From positions 496,001 to 560,000 of the forward strand of contig NZ_VUYQ01000001.1 in NCBI RefSeq assembly GCF_008711155.1: a stretch of DNA of 64,000 bases. The letters run 5' to 3'. A program made the translations under genes and the position numbers. Positions 7,832 through 17,540 of the stretch are shown here, one piece after another. Within the stretch, counting starts at the first letter, position 1. Each line of letters begins with the position of its first letter. Below the pieces are notes generated by a model. It was not told the DNA's origin and did no database searches. It saw only the letters and a list, made by a program, of their open reading frames with translations. Source of the stretch: Dechloromonas sp. CZR5 (lineage in GTDB: Bacteria; Pseudomonadota; Gammaproteobacteria; Burkholderiales; Rhodocyclaceae).

Positions 7832-9019
7832 ATGCATTCCTTGCCTTACTGGCGCCTCTCGGGCTATTACTTTTTCTACTTCGCCTTCATCGGCGCATTT
7901 TCGCCCTATTTCGGGCTCTACCTCCAGTCGTTGAGCTTCTCGGCGTGGGATATCGGGCTGCTGATGTCGCAGATGCAGCTGATGCGCCTGTTCGGGCCGA
8001 ATCTTTGGGGGTGGCTGGCTGACCGTTTTGGTCGGCGCCTGTTCATCATTCGCTTGGCGGGAGTGATCGGGTTGGCCGGGTTTACGGCCTTTTTCTGGCT
8101 CGACCGCTTGCCTGGCATGCTGCTCGCGATGGCGGTGCTTGCCTTCTTCTGGAGCGCCGCGCTGCCACTGGTCGAGACGCTGACATTCGATCATTTGCGC
8201 GAGGAGCGCGGTAGCTACAGTCGTATCCGCTTGTGGGGCTCGGTGGGTTTCATCGTCGCCGTCATGGCCACTGGCGCCTTGCTGGACTGGACATCGGCAG
8301 TCAGCGTGCTATGGGTCTGCTGGACGATTCTGCTCGGCATACTGGGTTATGCGCTGACCTTGCCCGAGTCGCCACCGGTGATCCATGCCCGTGAAACGCA
8401 GCCGATCGGCGACATTCTCCGCCAGCCGCGGGTGATGGCCCTGATGGCGGCCTGTTTCGCCATGTCGGCGGCGCATGGTGCGTTTTACGTCTTCTACTCC
8501 ATCCACCTCGATGCGCACGGGTACAGCAAGACGGAGGTCGGGCTGCTCTGGTCGCTCGGTGTGCTGGCTGAGATCGTCGTGTTCATGTTCATGGCGCGCC
8601 TGTCGAATCGTTATTCGCTCAGGAGCATCCTGCTCGCCTGTTTCGCCGCTGCCGTCTTGCGCTTTCTGATGATGGGCTGGGGTGTCGAATCGGTATCGAT
8701 CATGATCCTGGTGCAACTGCTGCATGGGCTGACCTTCGGGGCTTACCATGCTTCCGCGATTGCCGCCGTCAATCAATGGTTCCCCGGCAAGGTTCAGGGG
8801 CGGGGGCAGGCCTTGTATTCGAGCCTGTCATTCGGTGCGGGCGGTTTGCTGGGTGCCTTGATCAGTGGGCGGACCTGGGATTGGCTGGGCTCCGGCTGGA
8901 CGTTTACGCTGGGCGCCCTGTTTGCGCTGGCAGGCTGGTTCCTGATTTGGGGCTGGGTCAGGGACCGCCCGGCCGCGTTGCCTTCCGCAAGGGAAAAATC
9001 GACGCATCCTGTGCAATAA
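7832..9019 (+). CDS. MFS transporter (HcaT/phenylpropionate-permease-like)
   Basis: The 395-residue integral membrane protein has about 12 hydrophobic segments. The MFS signature between helices 2 and 3 is WGWLADRFGRR. The opening (MHSLPYWRLSGYYFFYFAFI) and the helix SLSFSAWDIGLL match the MFS_1-like/PPP subfamily that contains HcaT and LacY-like permeases. The substrate cannot be deduced. It stands between the ydcH-like gene and leuC on the same strand, and no catabolic genes accompany it, so import of an aromatic acid is only a family-level suggestion. Confidence 0.8.
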   Translation: MHSLPYWRLSGYYFFYFAFIGAFSPYFGLYLQSLSFSAWDIGLLMSQMQLMRLFGPNLWGWLADRFGRRLFIIRLAGVIGLAGFTAFFWLDRLPGMLLAMAVLAFFWSAALPLVETLTFDHLREERGSYSRIRLWGSVGFIVAVMATGALLDWTSAVSVLWVCWTILLGILGYALTLPESPPVIHARETQPIGDILRQPRVMALMAACFAMSAAHGAFYVFYSIHLDAHGYSKTEVGLLWSLGVLAEIVVFMFMARLSNRYSLRSILLACFAAAVLRFLMMGWGVESVSIMILVQLLHGLTFGAYHASAIAAVNQWFPGKVQGRGQALYSSLSFGAGGLLGALISGRTWDWLGSGWTFTLGALFALAGWFLIWGWVRDRPAALPSAREKSTHPVQ

Positions 9020-9049
9020 TCCAAGGTTTTACGGCCAACTTTTCCTTCC

Positions 9050-10456
9050 ATGCCGAAGACACTTTACGACAAGCTCTGGGAGAACCATGTTGTCCATCAG
9101 GAAGCGGATGGCACGGCACTTCTCTACATCGATCGTCACCTGGTTCATGAAGTGACCAGCCCGCAGGCCTTCGAGGGCCTGAAACTGGCCGGTCGCAAAC
9201 CGTGGCGCGTTTCGTCCATCGTCTCGACGCCGGACCACAATACACCGACCGATCACTGGGACGAAGGGATCAAGGATCCGATTTCCCGTCAGCAGGTCGA
9301 GACGCTGGACGCCAATATTCGCGAAGTCGGCGCGCTGGCCTATTTCCCGTTCAAGGACCCGCGCATGGGTATCCTTCATGTGGTCGGCCCGGAAAACGGC
9401 GCCACGCTCCCCGGGATGACCGTGGTGTGCGGCGATTCGCATACCTCGACGCACGGTGCTTTCGCCTGTATGGCGCATGGCATCGGTACCTCGGAAGTCG
9501 AGCACGTGCTGGCCACGCAATGCCTGCTGCAGAAGCGTTCGAAGACCATGCTGGTTGCCGTTGAGGGCAGGCTGGGCAAGGGCGTGACCGCCAAGGATGT
9601 CGCACTGGCCATCATCGGCACCATCGGTACGGCCGGTGGCACGGGCTACGCCATCGAATACGGCGGCAGCGCCATCCGCAGCCTGAGCATGGAAGGTCGC
9701 ATGACCCTGTGCAACATGGCCATCGAGGGAGGCGCCCGTCTCGGTTTCGTGGCGGTTGACGACACGACCATCGATTACCTCAAGGGCCGCCCCTTCTCGC
9801 CGACCGGCGAAACCTGGGATCGGGCCGTGGCTCACTGGCGCACCCTGCACTCCGATGCCGGCGCGCAGTTCGACCGCGTGGTTACGCTGAAGGCTGAAGA
9901 CATTCGCCCGCAGGTGACCTGGGGAACCTCGCCCGAAATGGTCGTTCCGGTTGATGCCGCCGTTCCCGATCCGGCCAAGGAAACCGATCCGGTCAAGCGC
10001 GAAGGCATGGAGCGGGCGCTGCAATACATGGGCTTGAACCCGAATACCCCGATCGACCAGATCGCCATCGACAAGGTTTTCATCGGTTCGTGCACCAATT
10101 CCCGAATCGAGGATTTGCGCGAGGCTGCCTCGGTGCTCAAGGGGCGTCATATCGCAGCCAACGTCAAGCTGGCGCTGGCGGTTCCGGGTTCGGGTCTGGT
10201 CAAGCGCCAGGCCGAGGCCGAGGGGCTGGACAAGGTTTTCCTGGCCGCCGGTTTCGAGTGGCGCGAGCCGGGTTGCTCGATGTGCCTGGCGATGAACGCC
10301 GATCGACTGGAGCCGGGCGAGCGTTGTGCCTCGACGTCGAACCGCAACTTCGAAGGCCGTCAGGGTCCGGGCGGGCGCACGCACCTGGTCAGTCCGGCGA
10401 TGGCTGCCGCTGCTGCGATTGCCGGTCGTTTTGCCGATGTTCGTGAGGTCTTGTAA
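9050..10456 (+). CDS. leuC: 3-isopropylmalate dehydratase large subunit
   Basis: LeuC with LeuD isomerises 2-isopropylmalate to 3-isopropylmalate in leucine biosynthesis. The 468-residue aconitase-family protein begins [15 protein letters not shown]. It carries [21 protein letters not shown], and the 4Fe-4S cysteines lie in [12 protein letters not shown] (near residue 347) and [11 protein letters not shown] (near 407 and 410). Length matches the family. It is the first gene of leuC-lipoprotein-leuD-leuB, all within a few bases of each other. Confidence 0.96.
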   Translation: MPKTLYDKLWENHVVHQEADGTALLYIDRHLVHEVTSPQAFEGLKLAGRKPWRVSSIVSTPDHNTPTDHWDEGIKDPISRQQVETLDANIREVGALAYFPFKDPRMGILHVVGPENGATLPGMTVVCGDSHTSTHGAFACMAHGIGTSEVEHVLATQCLLQKRSKTMLVAVEGRLGKGVTAKDVALAIIGTIGTAGGTGYAIEYGGSAIRSLSMEGRMTLCNMAIEGGARLGFVAVDDTTIDYLKGRPFSPTGETWDRAVAHWRTLHSDAGAQFDRVVTLKAEDIRPQVTWGTSPEMVVPVDAAVPDPAKETDPVKREGMERALQYMGLNPNTPIDQIAIDKVFIGSCTNSRIEDLREAASVLKGRHIAANVKLALAVPGSGLVKRQAEAEGLDKVFLAAGFEWREPGCSMCLAMNADRLEPGERCASTSNRNFEGRQGPGGRTHLVSPAMAAAAAIAGRFADVREVL

Positions 10457-10459
10457 GCG

Positions 10460-10684
10460 ATGGGCCGCATGCGTTTCTTGTTGATTGCAATGCTGGTAGC
10501 GGTGTCGGCTGCCTGCAACACGGCGCAAGGCGTCAAGAAGGATGTCGTGATCGGTGCCGAAAAAACTGGCGAAGCCCTGCACAAGGGCGGAGAGGCAGTT
10601 GGCGAGGCCTTGCAGAAGACGGGTGAAGCCGTTGGCGGAGCCCTCAAGAAAGGTGGCGAAGCCGTTCAGAAGGTGGTGGATTAA
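10460..10684 (+). CDS. small entericidin-like lipoprotein inside the leu operon
   Basis: The 74-residue product has a short signal sequence ([12 protein letters not shown]) and a lipobox SAAC, so the mature lipoprotein would begin at Cys19. The rest is a hydrophilic chain of imperfect 11-residue repeats ([33 protein letters not shown]), predicted helical. It resembles entericidin/Ecn-type lipoproteins. It lies 3 bases after leuC, and its stop overlaps the leuD start by one base (TAATG), so it is co-transcribed and probably translationally coupled. The role in the envelope is unknown; no link to leucine synthesis is evident. Confidence 0.8.
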   Translation: MGRMRFLLIAMLVAVSAACNTAQGVKKDVVIGAEKTGEALHKGGEAVGEALQKTGEAVGGALKKGGEAVQKVVD

Positions 10685-11322
10685 TGGATAAGTTTGTTCG
10701 TTTGGAAGGCCTGGTGGCGCCGCTCGACCGCAGCAACGTCGATACGGATGCGATCATTCCGAAGCAGTTTCTCAAGTCGATCAAGCGTTCCGGCTTCGGC
10801 CCGAATGCCTTCGATGAGTGGCGTTACATGGATGTCGGCCAGCCGGGGCAAGACAATTCGCAACGGCCGAAAAATCCGAATTTCGTGTTGAACCAGCCGC
10901 GTTATCAGGGTGCCGAGATCTTGCTCACCCGCGCCAACTTCGGCTGCGGCAGTTCGCGCGAGCATGCGCCCTGGGCCTTGCTCGACTATGGTTTCAAGGC
11001 CATCGTCGCCGAGTCGTTCGCCGATATCTTCTTCAATAACTGCTTCAAGAACGGCATCCTGCCCATCGTGCTGCCATCTCCGGAAATCGAAACGCTGGTC
11101 CAGCAGGTCGAGGCAACGGCGGGCTACAAGCTGGTGGTCGATCTGTCTGCTCAGACGGTGGTTCGCCCGGATGGCCACGGCGTTTCCTTCCAGATCGACG
11201 CCTTCCGCAAGGAATGCCTGTTGAATGGCTGGGACGATATCGGCCTGACCCTGCGGCATGCCGAAAAGATTCGTGAATTCGAGGCCAAGCGCCGTGTCGA
11301 ACAGCCGTGGCTGTTCTCCTGA
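10684..11322 (+). CDS. leuD: 3-isopropylmalate dehydratase small subunit
   Basis: The 212-residue LeuD provides the swivelling domain for LeuC. Characteristic segments are [20 protein letters not shown] near the N terminus and [15 protein letters not shown] in the middle (the substrate-binding SSREHA loop). [19 protein letters not shown] follows. The start ATG overlaps the stop of the lipoprotein gene. leuB follows after 12 bases with the ribosome site GGAAGAG. Confidence 0.95.
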   Translation: MDKFVRLEGLVAPLDRSNVDTDAIIPKQFLKSIKRSGFGPNAFDEWRYMDVGQPGQDNSQRPKNPNFVLNQPRYQGAEILLTRANFGCGSSREHAPWALLDYGFKAIVAESFADIFFNNCFKNGILPIVLPSPEIETLVQQVEATAGYKLVVDLSAQTVVRPDGHGVSFQIDAFRKECLLNGWDDIGLTLRHAEKIREFEAKRRVEQPWLFS

Positions 11323-11334
11323 TAAGGAAGAGAG

Positions 11335-12390
11335 ATGAAGATTTGTGTTTTGCCGGGTGACGGCATCGGTCCGGAGATCATGGCGGAAGCCGTTCGTGTC
11401 CTGAAGGCGCTGGATCTCAAGTTCGAACTTGAAGAAGGGCTGATTGGCGGCGGTGCCGTGGATGCAACCGGTACGCCCTATCCCGACGCAACGAAAAAAC
11501 TGGCGGCTGAAGCCGATGCTATCCTGCTCGGTGCCGTCGGTGGCCCGAAATGGGACGTGCTGGCGCGCGAACTGCGCCCGGAGCGCGGTCTGCTCGGTAT
11601 TCGCAAGGACCTGGCCCTGTTCGCCAACCTGCGCCCGGCGATCCTCTATCCCGAACTGGCCAATGCCTCGACCCTGAAGCCGGAAGTGGTGGCCGGCCTG
11701 GACATCCTGATCGTCCGCGAACTGACCGGCGACATCTATTTCGGCCAGCCGCGCGGCATTCGTGAGGAAAACGGCGAGCGCGTCGGCTTCAACACCATGG
11801 TGTACAGCGAGTCCGAAGTGCGCCGTATCGGCCATGTCGCCTTCCAGGCCGCCCAGAAGCGCAACAAGAAGCTGTGCTCGGTGGACAAGATGAACGTGCT
11901 GGAAACAACGCAGCTCTGGCGCGACGTGATGATCGAAGTGAGCAAGGACTATCCGGATGTCGAACTCAGCCACATGCTGGTCGACAACGCGGCGATGCAA
12001 CTGGTGCGTGCCCCGAAGCAATTCGACGTGATGGTCACCGGCAACATGTTCGGCGACATCCTGTCCGATGAAGCCTCCATGCTGACCGGCTCGATCGGGA
12101 TGCTGCCTTCCGCCTCGCTGGATGCCAACAACAAGGGCATGTACGAGCCGTCGCACGGTTCGGCGCCGGATATCGCCGGCAAGGGTGTGGCCAATCCGCT
12201 GGCCACCATCCTGTCGGTCGCCATGATGTTGCGTTACACCTTCAATCTGGAAGAGCAGGCTGTGCGCATCGAAAACGCCGTCAAGAAGGTACTCGCCCAG
12301 GGGTATCGCACCGGCGACATCTACGAGCGCGGGACCAACAAGGTCGGTACCAGGGAAATGGGCGATGCCGTGCTGGCAGCGCTGGCGTAA
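11335..12390 (+). CDS. leuB: 3-isopropylmalate dehydrogenase
   Basis: LeuB oxidises and decarboxylates 3-isopropylmalate to 2-ketoisocaproate using NAD+. The 351-residue sequence begins [20 protein letters not shown]. It carries [24 protein letters not shown] with the substrate arginines, the Mg-binding [13 protein letters not shown], and [18 protein letters not shown] at the NAD site. Length is standard. It is the last leu gene here, followed after 52 bases by asd. Confidence 0.96.
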   Translation: MKICVLPGDGIGPEIMAEAVRVLKALDLKFELEEGLIGGGAVDATGTPYPDATKKLAAEADAILLGAVGGPKWDVLARELRPERGLLGIRKDLALFANLRPAILYPELANASTLKPEVVAGLDILIVRELTGDIYFGQPRGIREENGERVGFNTMVYSESEVRRIGHVAFQAAQKRNKKLCSVDKMNVLETTQLWRDVMIEVSKDYPDVELSHMLVDNAAMQLVRAPKQFDVMVTGNMFGDILSDEASMLTGSIGMLPSASLDANNKGMYEPSHGSAPDIAGKGVANPLATILSVAMMLRYTFNLEEQAVRIENAVKKVLAQGYRTGDIYERGTNKVGTREMGDAVLAALA

Positions 12391-12442
12391 ACCGAATGGC
12401 GCATTCGTGCGTTAATCAAAGGTTAAATTCGGAGAGAAAGTC

Positions 12443-13576
12443 ATGAAGAAGGTTGGTCTGGTCGGTTGGCGTGGCATGGTCGGTTCCGTGCTGATGCAGC
12501 GTATGGTCGAAGAGGGCGATTTTGCCCATATCGATCCGGTCTATTTCTCTACCTCGGCGGCAGGCGGCAAGGCCCCGTCGTTCGGTGGCAAGGAAGCTTC
12601 TCTGCCGCTGCAGGATGCCTCCAATATCGACGCCCTGAAGGCGTGCGAGATCATCATCACCTGCCAAGGGGGCGACTACACCAAGGAAGTCTTCCCCAAG
12701 CTGCGCGCTGCCGGCTGGAACGGCCATTGGATCGACGCCGCGTCGGCGCTGCGCATGGCTGAGGATGCCGTGATCATCCTCGATCCGGTCAACATGAACG
12801 TGATCAAGGACTCGCTGGCCAAGGGCGGCAAGAACTGGGTCGGCGGCAACTGCACCGTTTCCCTGATGCTGATGGGTCTGGGTGGTCTGTTCCAGAACGA
12901 TCTGGTCGAATGGGCAACCTCGATGACTTATCAGGCCGCTTCCGGTGCCGGCGCGCAAAACATGCGCGAGCTGATCTCGCAGATGGGCGTCATTCACGAT
13001 TCCGTCAAGGATCTGCTGGCCGATCCGGCATCCGCCATTCTCGACATCGACCGCAAGGTGGCTGAAACCATTCGTTCGGATGCCTTCCCGAAGAAGAACT
13101 TCCGCAACACCCCGCTGGCTGGTTCGCTGATTCCGTGGATCGACGTGCCGGTCGAAAACGGTCAGTCCAAGGAGGAGTGGAAGGGTGGCGCCGAATGTAA
13201 CAAGATTCTCGGTCGTCCGGCCTTCCGTTCGCCGGGTTCCATCCCTATCGACGGCCTGTGCGTTCGCATCGGTGCCATGCGCTGCCACAGCCAGGCCCTG
13301 ACCATCAAGCTGAAGAAGGATGTGCCGCTGGATGAAATCAGCGACATGCTGGCCAAGGCCAATCAGTGGGCCAAGGTCGTGCCAAACGATCGCGAAATCT
13401 CTGAGCGTGAACTGACTCCGGCGGCCGTGACCGGTACGTTGACCGTTCCGGTTGGCCGTCTGCACAAGATGGCGATGGGTCCGGAATATCTGGCAGCGTT
13501 CACCTGCGGCGACCAATTGCTGTGGGGAGCGGCCGAGCCGCTGCGCCGCATGCTGCGCATCCTGCTCGACGCCTGA
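12443..13576 (+). CDS. asd: aspartate-semialdehyde dehydrogenase
   Basis: Asd reduces aspartyl phosphate to aspartate semialdehyde for Lys, Met, Thr and diaminopimelate. The 377-residue protein is of the Gram-negative type: [19 protein letters not shown] binds [15 protein letters not shown] holds the catalytic cysteine, and [17 protein letters not shown] follows. GGAGAG lies before the ATG. A strong terminator follows the stop, so leu and asd form a unit separate from fimV. Confidence 0.95.
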   Translation: MKKVGLVGWRGMVGSVLMQRMVEEGDFAHIDPVYFSTSAAGGKAPSFGGKEASLPLQDASNIDALKACEIIITCQGGDYTKEVFPKLRAAGWNGHWIDAASALRMAEDAVIILDPVNMNVIKDSLAKGGKNWVGGNCTVSLMLMGLGGLFQNDLVEWATSMTYQAASGAGAQNMRELISQMGVIHDSVKDLLADPASAILDIDRKVAETIRSDAFPKKNFRNTPLAGSLIPWIDVPVENGQSKEEWKGGAECNKILGRPAFRSPGSIPIDGLCVRIGAMRCHSQALTIKLKKDVPLDEISDMLAKANQWAKVVPNDREISERELTPAAVTGTLTVPVGRLHKMAMGPEYLAAFTCGDQLLWGAAEPLRRMLRILLDA

Positions 13577-13594
13577 TTATTTTATTTTTGCAAT

Positions 13595-13627
13595 AAAAAC
13601 CGGGGTTGATCCCCGGTTTTTTTATTT
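13595..13627 (+). terminator. intrinsic terminator after asd
   Basis: AAAAACCGGGG (13595-13605), loop TTGAT and CCCCGGTTTTTTT form a strong GC stem ending in a run of seven T. Confidence 0.85.
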
Positions 13628-13731
13628 GTTGGGAATATGCAAAAGTCGGTAGATTAGAAGCGGGATTAGCTTGCATTGCTAAGTCCATGATGTTAATTTG
13701 AAAGTCCCAAATTCCACCTCAGGGTTTCGCT

Positions 13732-16700
13732 GTGACCGAAACTAAACACACCCAATTCAAGAAGCGCGCCGTGGCGCTTGCCGTCGCGTCGTGTTTGTCG
13801 TTCGTGCCGTTGATTTCCCAGGCTGCCGGGCTCGGGAAACTGACCGTTCTGTCAGGGCTGGGGCAGCCTTTGCGAGCCGAACTGGATATCGGTGCGACGA
13901 AGGATGAATTGGCCGGAATGAGTGCGCGGCTGGCACCGCAGGATGCCTTCAGGCAAGCCGGCGTGGACTTCGCCAGCGTACTGCTTGATCTGCGGTTTGC
14001 GGTCGAAAAGCGCCCCAATGGGCAGGCAGTCGTCAAGGTCTCGTCGTTGAAGCCCATCAATGAGCCCTTCCTGGATTTTCTTGTCGAGTTGAACTGGCCT
14101 GCCGGTCGTCTGGTTCGCGAATACACCTTCCTCCTCGACCCGCCGGAGATTGCAGCGAAGCAAACGTCGCGTCCGGTAGCCGAGGCGCGTATCGTTGAAA
14201 CGGTCCGTGGAGGCGGTGTCGCAGAGGAGCGTCAGGCTCCGTCCAAGGCTGCGCCGCGTCCGGCCCCGGCTCCGAAGGTCGCTGCCGAGCCGAAGCCCAA
14301 GGCGGAAAGCAGCAACACTCGCCTCGTCGAAAGCGGCGATACGCTGCGCAAGATTGCGGATGAAACCAGGCACGATGGGGTGACGCTAGAGCAGATGCTG
14401 GTCGGTTTGTTCCAAAGCAACCAGGATGCGTTCATCGGTAAGAATGTGAACCGCCTCAAGGCGGGCGCCATTCTGAATATTCCCGAAAAATCTGCCGTGG
14501 AGTCAGTTTCTCCTGTCGAGGCACGCAAGATTTATGTGGCTCAGACAAGCGATTGGAACAACTATCGCCAGAAGCTGGCTGCCAGCACGGCCAAGACGCC
14601 TGCCAGTGCCGATGAGGGTGGAGCCCAGTCGAGTTCGGGCAAGATCACCGCCAAGGTCGAAGAGAAGACGGCGCCTGCGGAGCAAGGGAAGGATCAGCTG
14701 AAGGTTGCCCGTACCGACGCGGCCGCCAAGGGTGGGGCTTCCGCCAAGGCCGCCGAGACGGCGGAGCAGGTAGCGCGCGACAAGGCTCTGAAGGATGCGC
14801 AGGAGCGCATGGCGCTCCTCGAAAAGAATGTCGGCGAGTTGCAGAAGCTGCTGGAAATGAAGAACCAGAAGCTTGCCGAATTGCAGCAACCGCCGAAGAA
14901 GGAAGAGCCGAAACCGGTTGAGCAGCCGAAGCCGGCGCCGAGGCTTGAAGAGCCGCCCAAGCCAGTCGAAGCCCCCAAACCTGTCGAACCGCCGAAGCCG
15001 GTTGAGCCACCGAAAGCCGAAGAGCCGAAGCCCGTCGAAGCACCGATACCCGTGGAGGCAAAACCGGCTGAGGCAGCAAAGCCGGTTGAGCCACCGAAGG
15101 CCGTGACGCCGCCGGCTCCTGCCCCGCTAGAGGAGCCGGGGGTCATGGATTCCCTGATGGAGGATCCGCTGCAGCTGGTCGGCGGTGGTGGTGTGCTGGC
15201 CTTGCTGGCGGCCTATTTCGTGGCGCGTCGCCGGCGTACCCAGGGAGCATCGGTTGAAACGACCGCGGCGCCGATGCCGTCGAGCCTTGGTCCGAATTCT
15301 GTCTTCCGCATGACTGGCGGGCAAAGCGTTGATACCGGCAATACGCCGCCGCAGACTGGCGATTTCAGCCAGACCGGACCGGGAACGATCGATACCGACG
15401 AGGTCGATCCGGTCGCAGAAGCCGACGTCTACATGGCCTATGGGCGCGATACCCAGGCTGAGGAAATCCTGCTTGAGGCCTTGCAGAAGGATCCTCAGCG
15501 CACGGCGATCCATGCCAAGCTTCTGGAGATTTATGCCAATCGGCGCAGCCTGAAGCAATTCGAGACGCTTGCCAGCGAACTCTATGCTCAGACCGCCGGT
15601 GTCGGGCCGGATTGGGAGAAGGTAGCCCTGCTGGGCGCTGCGCTTGATCCCGGCAATCCGCTTTACGGTGGTTCGCCATCGCCGGCTGCTGCCGTCGACA
15701 GCCTGCTATCCGAGCCGAGTGCCGTTTCCGAATCCCCCTCCTTGCCGGAGTCTTTTGCCGCTGAGCCGGTTGTCGAAGTGGAAGCGCAGTCCGATGTTTC
15801 GCCGGATATGCCCGTTGAAGAACCGTCCGCGCCGCTTCCCGATATTGGATTTGCCGATGGTGTCGAGCGGGATACCATGGTCCTTTCCAAGGAGCCAAGC
15901 GAGCCCAGCCAGACGAGCGAAGCGGACTCCCCTGCCGATATTCCGGCTAACAATGTGGATGGGATGACCCTTGACTTTGATCTGGGCGAGGCCACCGTTG
16001 CACCGGAGTTCAGCGAATCCAGCGAAACCCAGGCGGAAGATGCCGCACTTCAGGGTGGCGATGCGCTCGATTTCGATCTGGCTGCGGAGGTTGGTGAGCC
16101 GGAGCCGCAGGTTCAGCGTGTGGAACCCGAGCCGCTTGCGCTAACCCAGGAAGCATTGCCTGCAGATTCCGGAGCTATTGATTTCGATCTGAACATTCCG
16201 GAAGAGCCTTTGCTGGAGCAGTCGGATGGCGACGCCCCGGCGCCTGATTTCTCGCCGGAAGGAACGCTGGTGATGCCTTCGGCTTCCGTATCCGAGGACT
16301 TCGATGTCGGCCTGGGGACCTGGGTTGGCGTCGAGGGGCAGGGGGTTTCTGTCGATACGTCGGAATCCGCCGATCCATCTTCGGTGCCTTCGTTGACGAG
16401 TACCGTTGTCAATTCGCTGGCCGGTACGGATACCTTCGTCGGGGGTGAAGATCTGCTGAATTTTGGTCGCGAGAGCTCGCCGGAAAGTCTGACCAGTACG
16501 GTTGTGAATCCGGGCATGGTTGATAGCGATGCACTGGAGTTCGACGTCAAACTGAGCGAGTCCGTCTTCCTGGGTGAACCGATGACGCCTCCGGAGTTCG
16601 ATATCGGATCGATCAATCTCGATTTGTCCGCCCAGCCAGAAGCGGTTCAGGTACCTGAACCGCAGGTCGTTCCGGCTGCCGAACCCGCCGCTCCGTCGTT

Positions 16701-16884
16701 CGATGCAGCGCCGGTACAGGATGCGCAGTGGGAGGAGGTCAATACCAAGCTCGATCTGGCCAAGGCCTACGAGGAAATGGGAGACCTTGAGGGAGCCCGG
16801 GAGCTTTTGCAGGAGGTAGTCAGCGAAGGGCCGGTGGACCTGGTCGAGCAGGCAAAGACCATTCTCGCCCGCATAGCCGGGTAG
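13732..16884 (+). CDS. fimV: FimV-family peptidoglycan-associated protein
   Basis: FimV proteins organise type IV pilus and polar machinery. The 1050-residue protein starts at GTG and has a signal peptide ending SQAAG. The conserved FimV N-terminal domain begins LGKLTVLSGLGQPLRAEL. A LysM domain lies at about 193-255 (VESGDTLRKIADETR), a coiled coil at about 337-385, and a proline/lysine/glutamate repeat region (PKPVEPPKP-type) at about 385-466. A transmembrane helix (GGGVLALLAAYFVARRRR, about 480-500) and a TPR-like unit at about 562-623 come next. A long acidic cytoplasmic region rich in LDFDL motifs leads to the FimV C-terminal domain (NTKLDLAKAYEEMGDLEGA). It probably supports the MSHA pili encoded downstream, but that is inference. 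Confidence 0.93.
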   Translation: MTETKHTQFKKRAVALAVASCLSFVPLISQAAGLGKLTVLSGLGQPLRAELDIGATKDELAGMSARLAPQDAFRQAGVDFASVLLDLRFAVEKRPNGQAVVKVSSLKPINEPFLDFLVELNWPAGRLVREYTFLLDPPEIAAKQTSRPVAEARIVETVRGGGVAEERQAPSKAAPRPAPAPKVAAEPKPKAESSNTRLVESGDTLRKIADETRHDGVTLEQMLVGLFQSNQDAFIGKNVNRLKAGAILNIPEKSAVESVSPVEARKIYVAQTSDWNNYRQKLAASTAKTPASADEGGAQSSSGKITAKVEEKTAPAEQGKDQLKVARTDAAAKGGASAKAAETAEQVARDKALKDAQERMALLEKNVGELQKLLEMKNQKLAELQQPPKKEEPKPVEQPKPAPRLEEPPKPVEAPKPVEPPKPVEPPKAEEPKPVEAPIPVEAKPAEAAKPVEPPKAVTPPAPAPLEEPGVMDSLMEDPLQLVGGGGVLALLAAYFVARRRRTQGASVETTAAPMPSSLGPNSVFRMTGGQSVDTGNTPPQTGDFSQTGPGTIDTDEVDPVAEADVYMAYGRDTQAEEILLEALQKDPQRTAIHAKLLEIYANRRSLKQFETLASELYAQTAGVGPDWEKVALLGAALDPGNPLYGGSPSPAAAVDSLLSEPSAVSESPSLPESFAAEPVVEVEAQSDVSPDMPVEEPSAPLPDIGFADGVERDTMVLSKEPSEPSQTSEADSPADIPANNVDGMTLDFDLGEATVAPEFSESSETQAEDAALQGGDALDFDLAAEVGEPEPQVQRVEPEPLALTQEALPADSGAIDFDLNIPEEPLLEQSDGDAPAPDFSPEGTLVMPSASVSEDFDVGLGTWVGVEGQGVSVDTSESADPSSVPSLTSTVVNSLAGTDTFVGGEDLLNFGRESSPESLTSTVVNPGMVDSDALEFDVKLSESVFLGEPMTPPEFDIGSINLDLSAQPEAVQVPEPQVVPAAEPAAPSFDAAPVQDAQWEEVNTKLDLAKAYEEMGDLEGARELLQEVVSEGPVDLVEQAKTILARIAG

Positions 16885-16902
16885 AATTCGGGTTTGCGAA
16901 TG

Positions 16903-16936
16903 GCACATGGCCCCGCAAGGGGCCTTGTGCATTTTT
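16903..16936 (+). terminator. intrinsic terminator after fimV
   Basis: A long stem GCACA-t-GGCCCC / GGGGCC-t-TGTGC with GCAA loop (16903-16930) is followed by ATTTTT. It ends just before the next gene. Confidence 0.75.
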
Positions 16937-16946
16937 GGGGCTGAAT

Positions 16947-17540
16947 TTGCATCCATCCTGTGCGTTGATCGTCTGGCTGGCCGCTGTTATCGGCGTGCAG
17001 TTCGCCGGCTATGCCGGCCTGGCGCTGCTGGCCGTAGCGGCATTGGCATTGGCGCCGCGCAGCGTGTATCGCTGGATGGCTTATGTGCGCCGGGCCAGAT
17101 GGTTGCTGCTGACGCTATGGCTGATCCTGGCCTACAACGCACCGGGAGAGGCATGGCTGGACAATCCCTGGGCGCCGACCTACGAAGGGATGGCCGAAGC
17201 GGGATTGCAGGCGGTTCGCCTGTTGGTCATGCTCCTCTGGCTGGCCTGGCTGTTCACCGCTCAGGGGCGGGACGGGATGGTCAGCGGCTTGTGGGGTCTG
17301 TTTCGTCCCTGGGGCAGGTTCGGCATCAAGGCCGACCGCCTGGTCGTTCGCCTGTCGCTGGTTCTCGACAACCTGCAGTCTTCCCGGGAAAAAGGGGCCT
17401 GGCGACGCATGTTGCTGACCGGCGGGTACGATACCGACGGACCGGCCAGCCTCGGTTTGCTTGTCGTTCCATGGGCGCCCCGGGATACCCTGGCGGTGCT
17501 CGGGTGCATTGCGGGATTAGCCGGAGTATGGGTGTTGTGA
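16947..17540 (+). CDS. CbiQ/EcfT-like integral membrane protein
   Basis: The 197-residue hydrophobic protein has about five membrane segments (ALIVWLAAVIGVQFAGYAGL and others). A cytoplasmic amphipathic segment near the C terminus (GLWGLFRPWGRFGIKADRL) resembles the coupling helices of ECF-transporter T components (CbiQ/EcfT). No ECF ATPase or substrate subunit is adjacent, so transport is unproven. No ATG is available. TTG at 16947 with GGGG 6 bases upstream is preferred over TTG at 16935, which lies in the terminator T-run. The stop overlaps the truA start as GTGA. Confidence 0.55.
   Translation: MHPSCALIVWLAAVIGVQFAGYAGLALLAVAALALAPRSVYRWMAYVRRARWLLLTLWLILAYNAPGEAWLDNPWAPTYEGMAEAGLQAVRLLVMLLWLAWLFTAQGRDGMVSGLWGLFRPWGRFGIKADRLVVRLSLVLDNLQSSREKGAWRRMLLTGGYDTDGPASLGLLVVPWAPRDTLAVLGCIAGLAGVWVL

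Noticed and set aside
10681..12156. A 491-codon minus-strand open frame opposite leuD and leuB
   Set aside because: The opposite strand encodes canonical LeuD and LeuB; the frame has no recognisable domain and is rich in His and Arg as expected of a shadow.
14886..15130. Tandem repeats in fimV resembling a repeat array
   Set aside because: They are degenerate in-frame codons for a Pro/Lys/Glu linker, without spacers or conserved palindromes, so not a CRISPR or mobile element.
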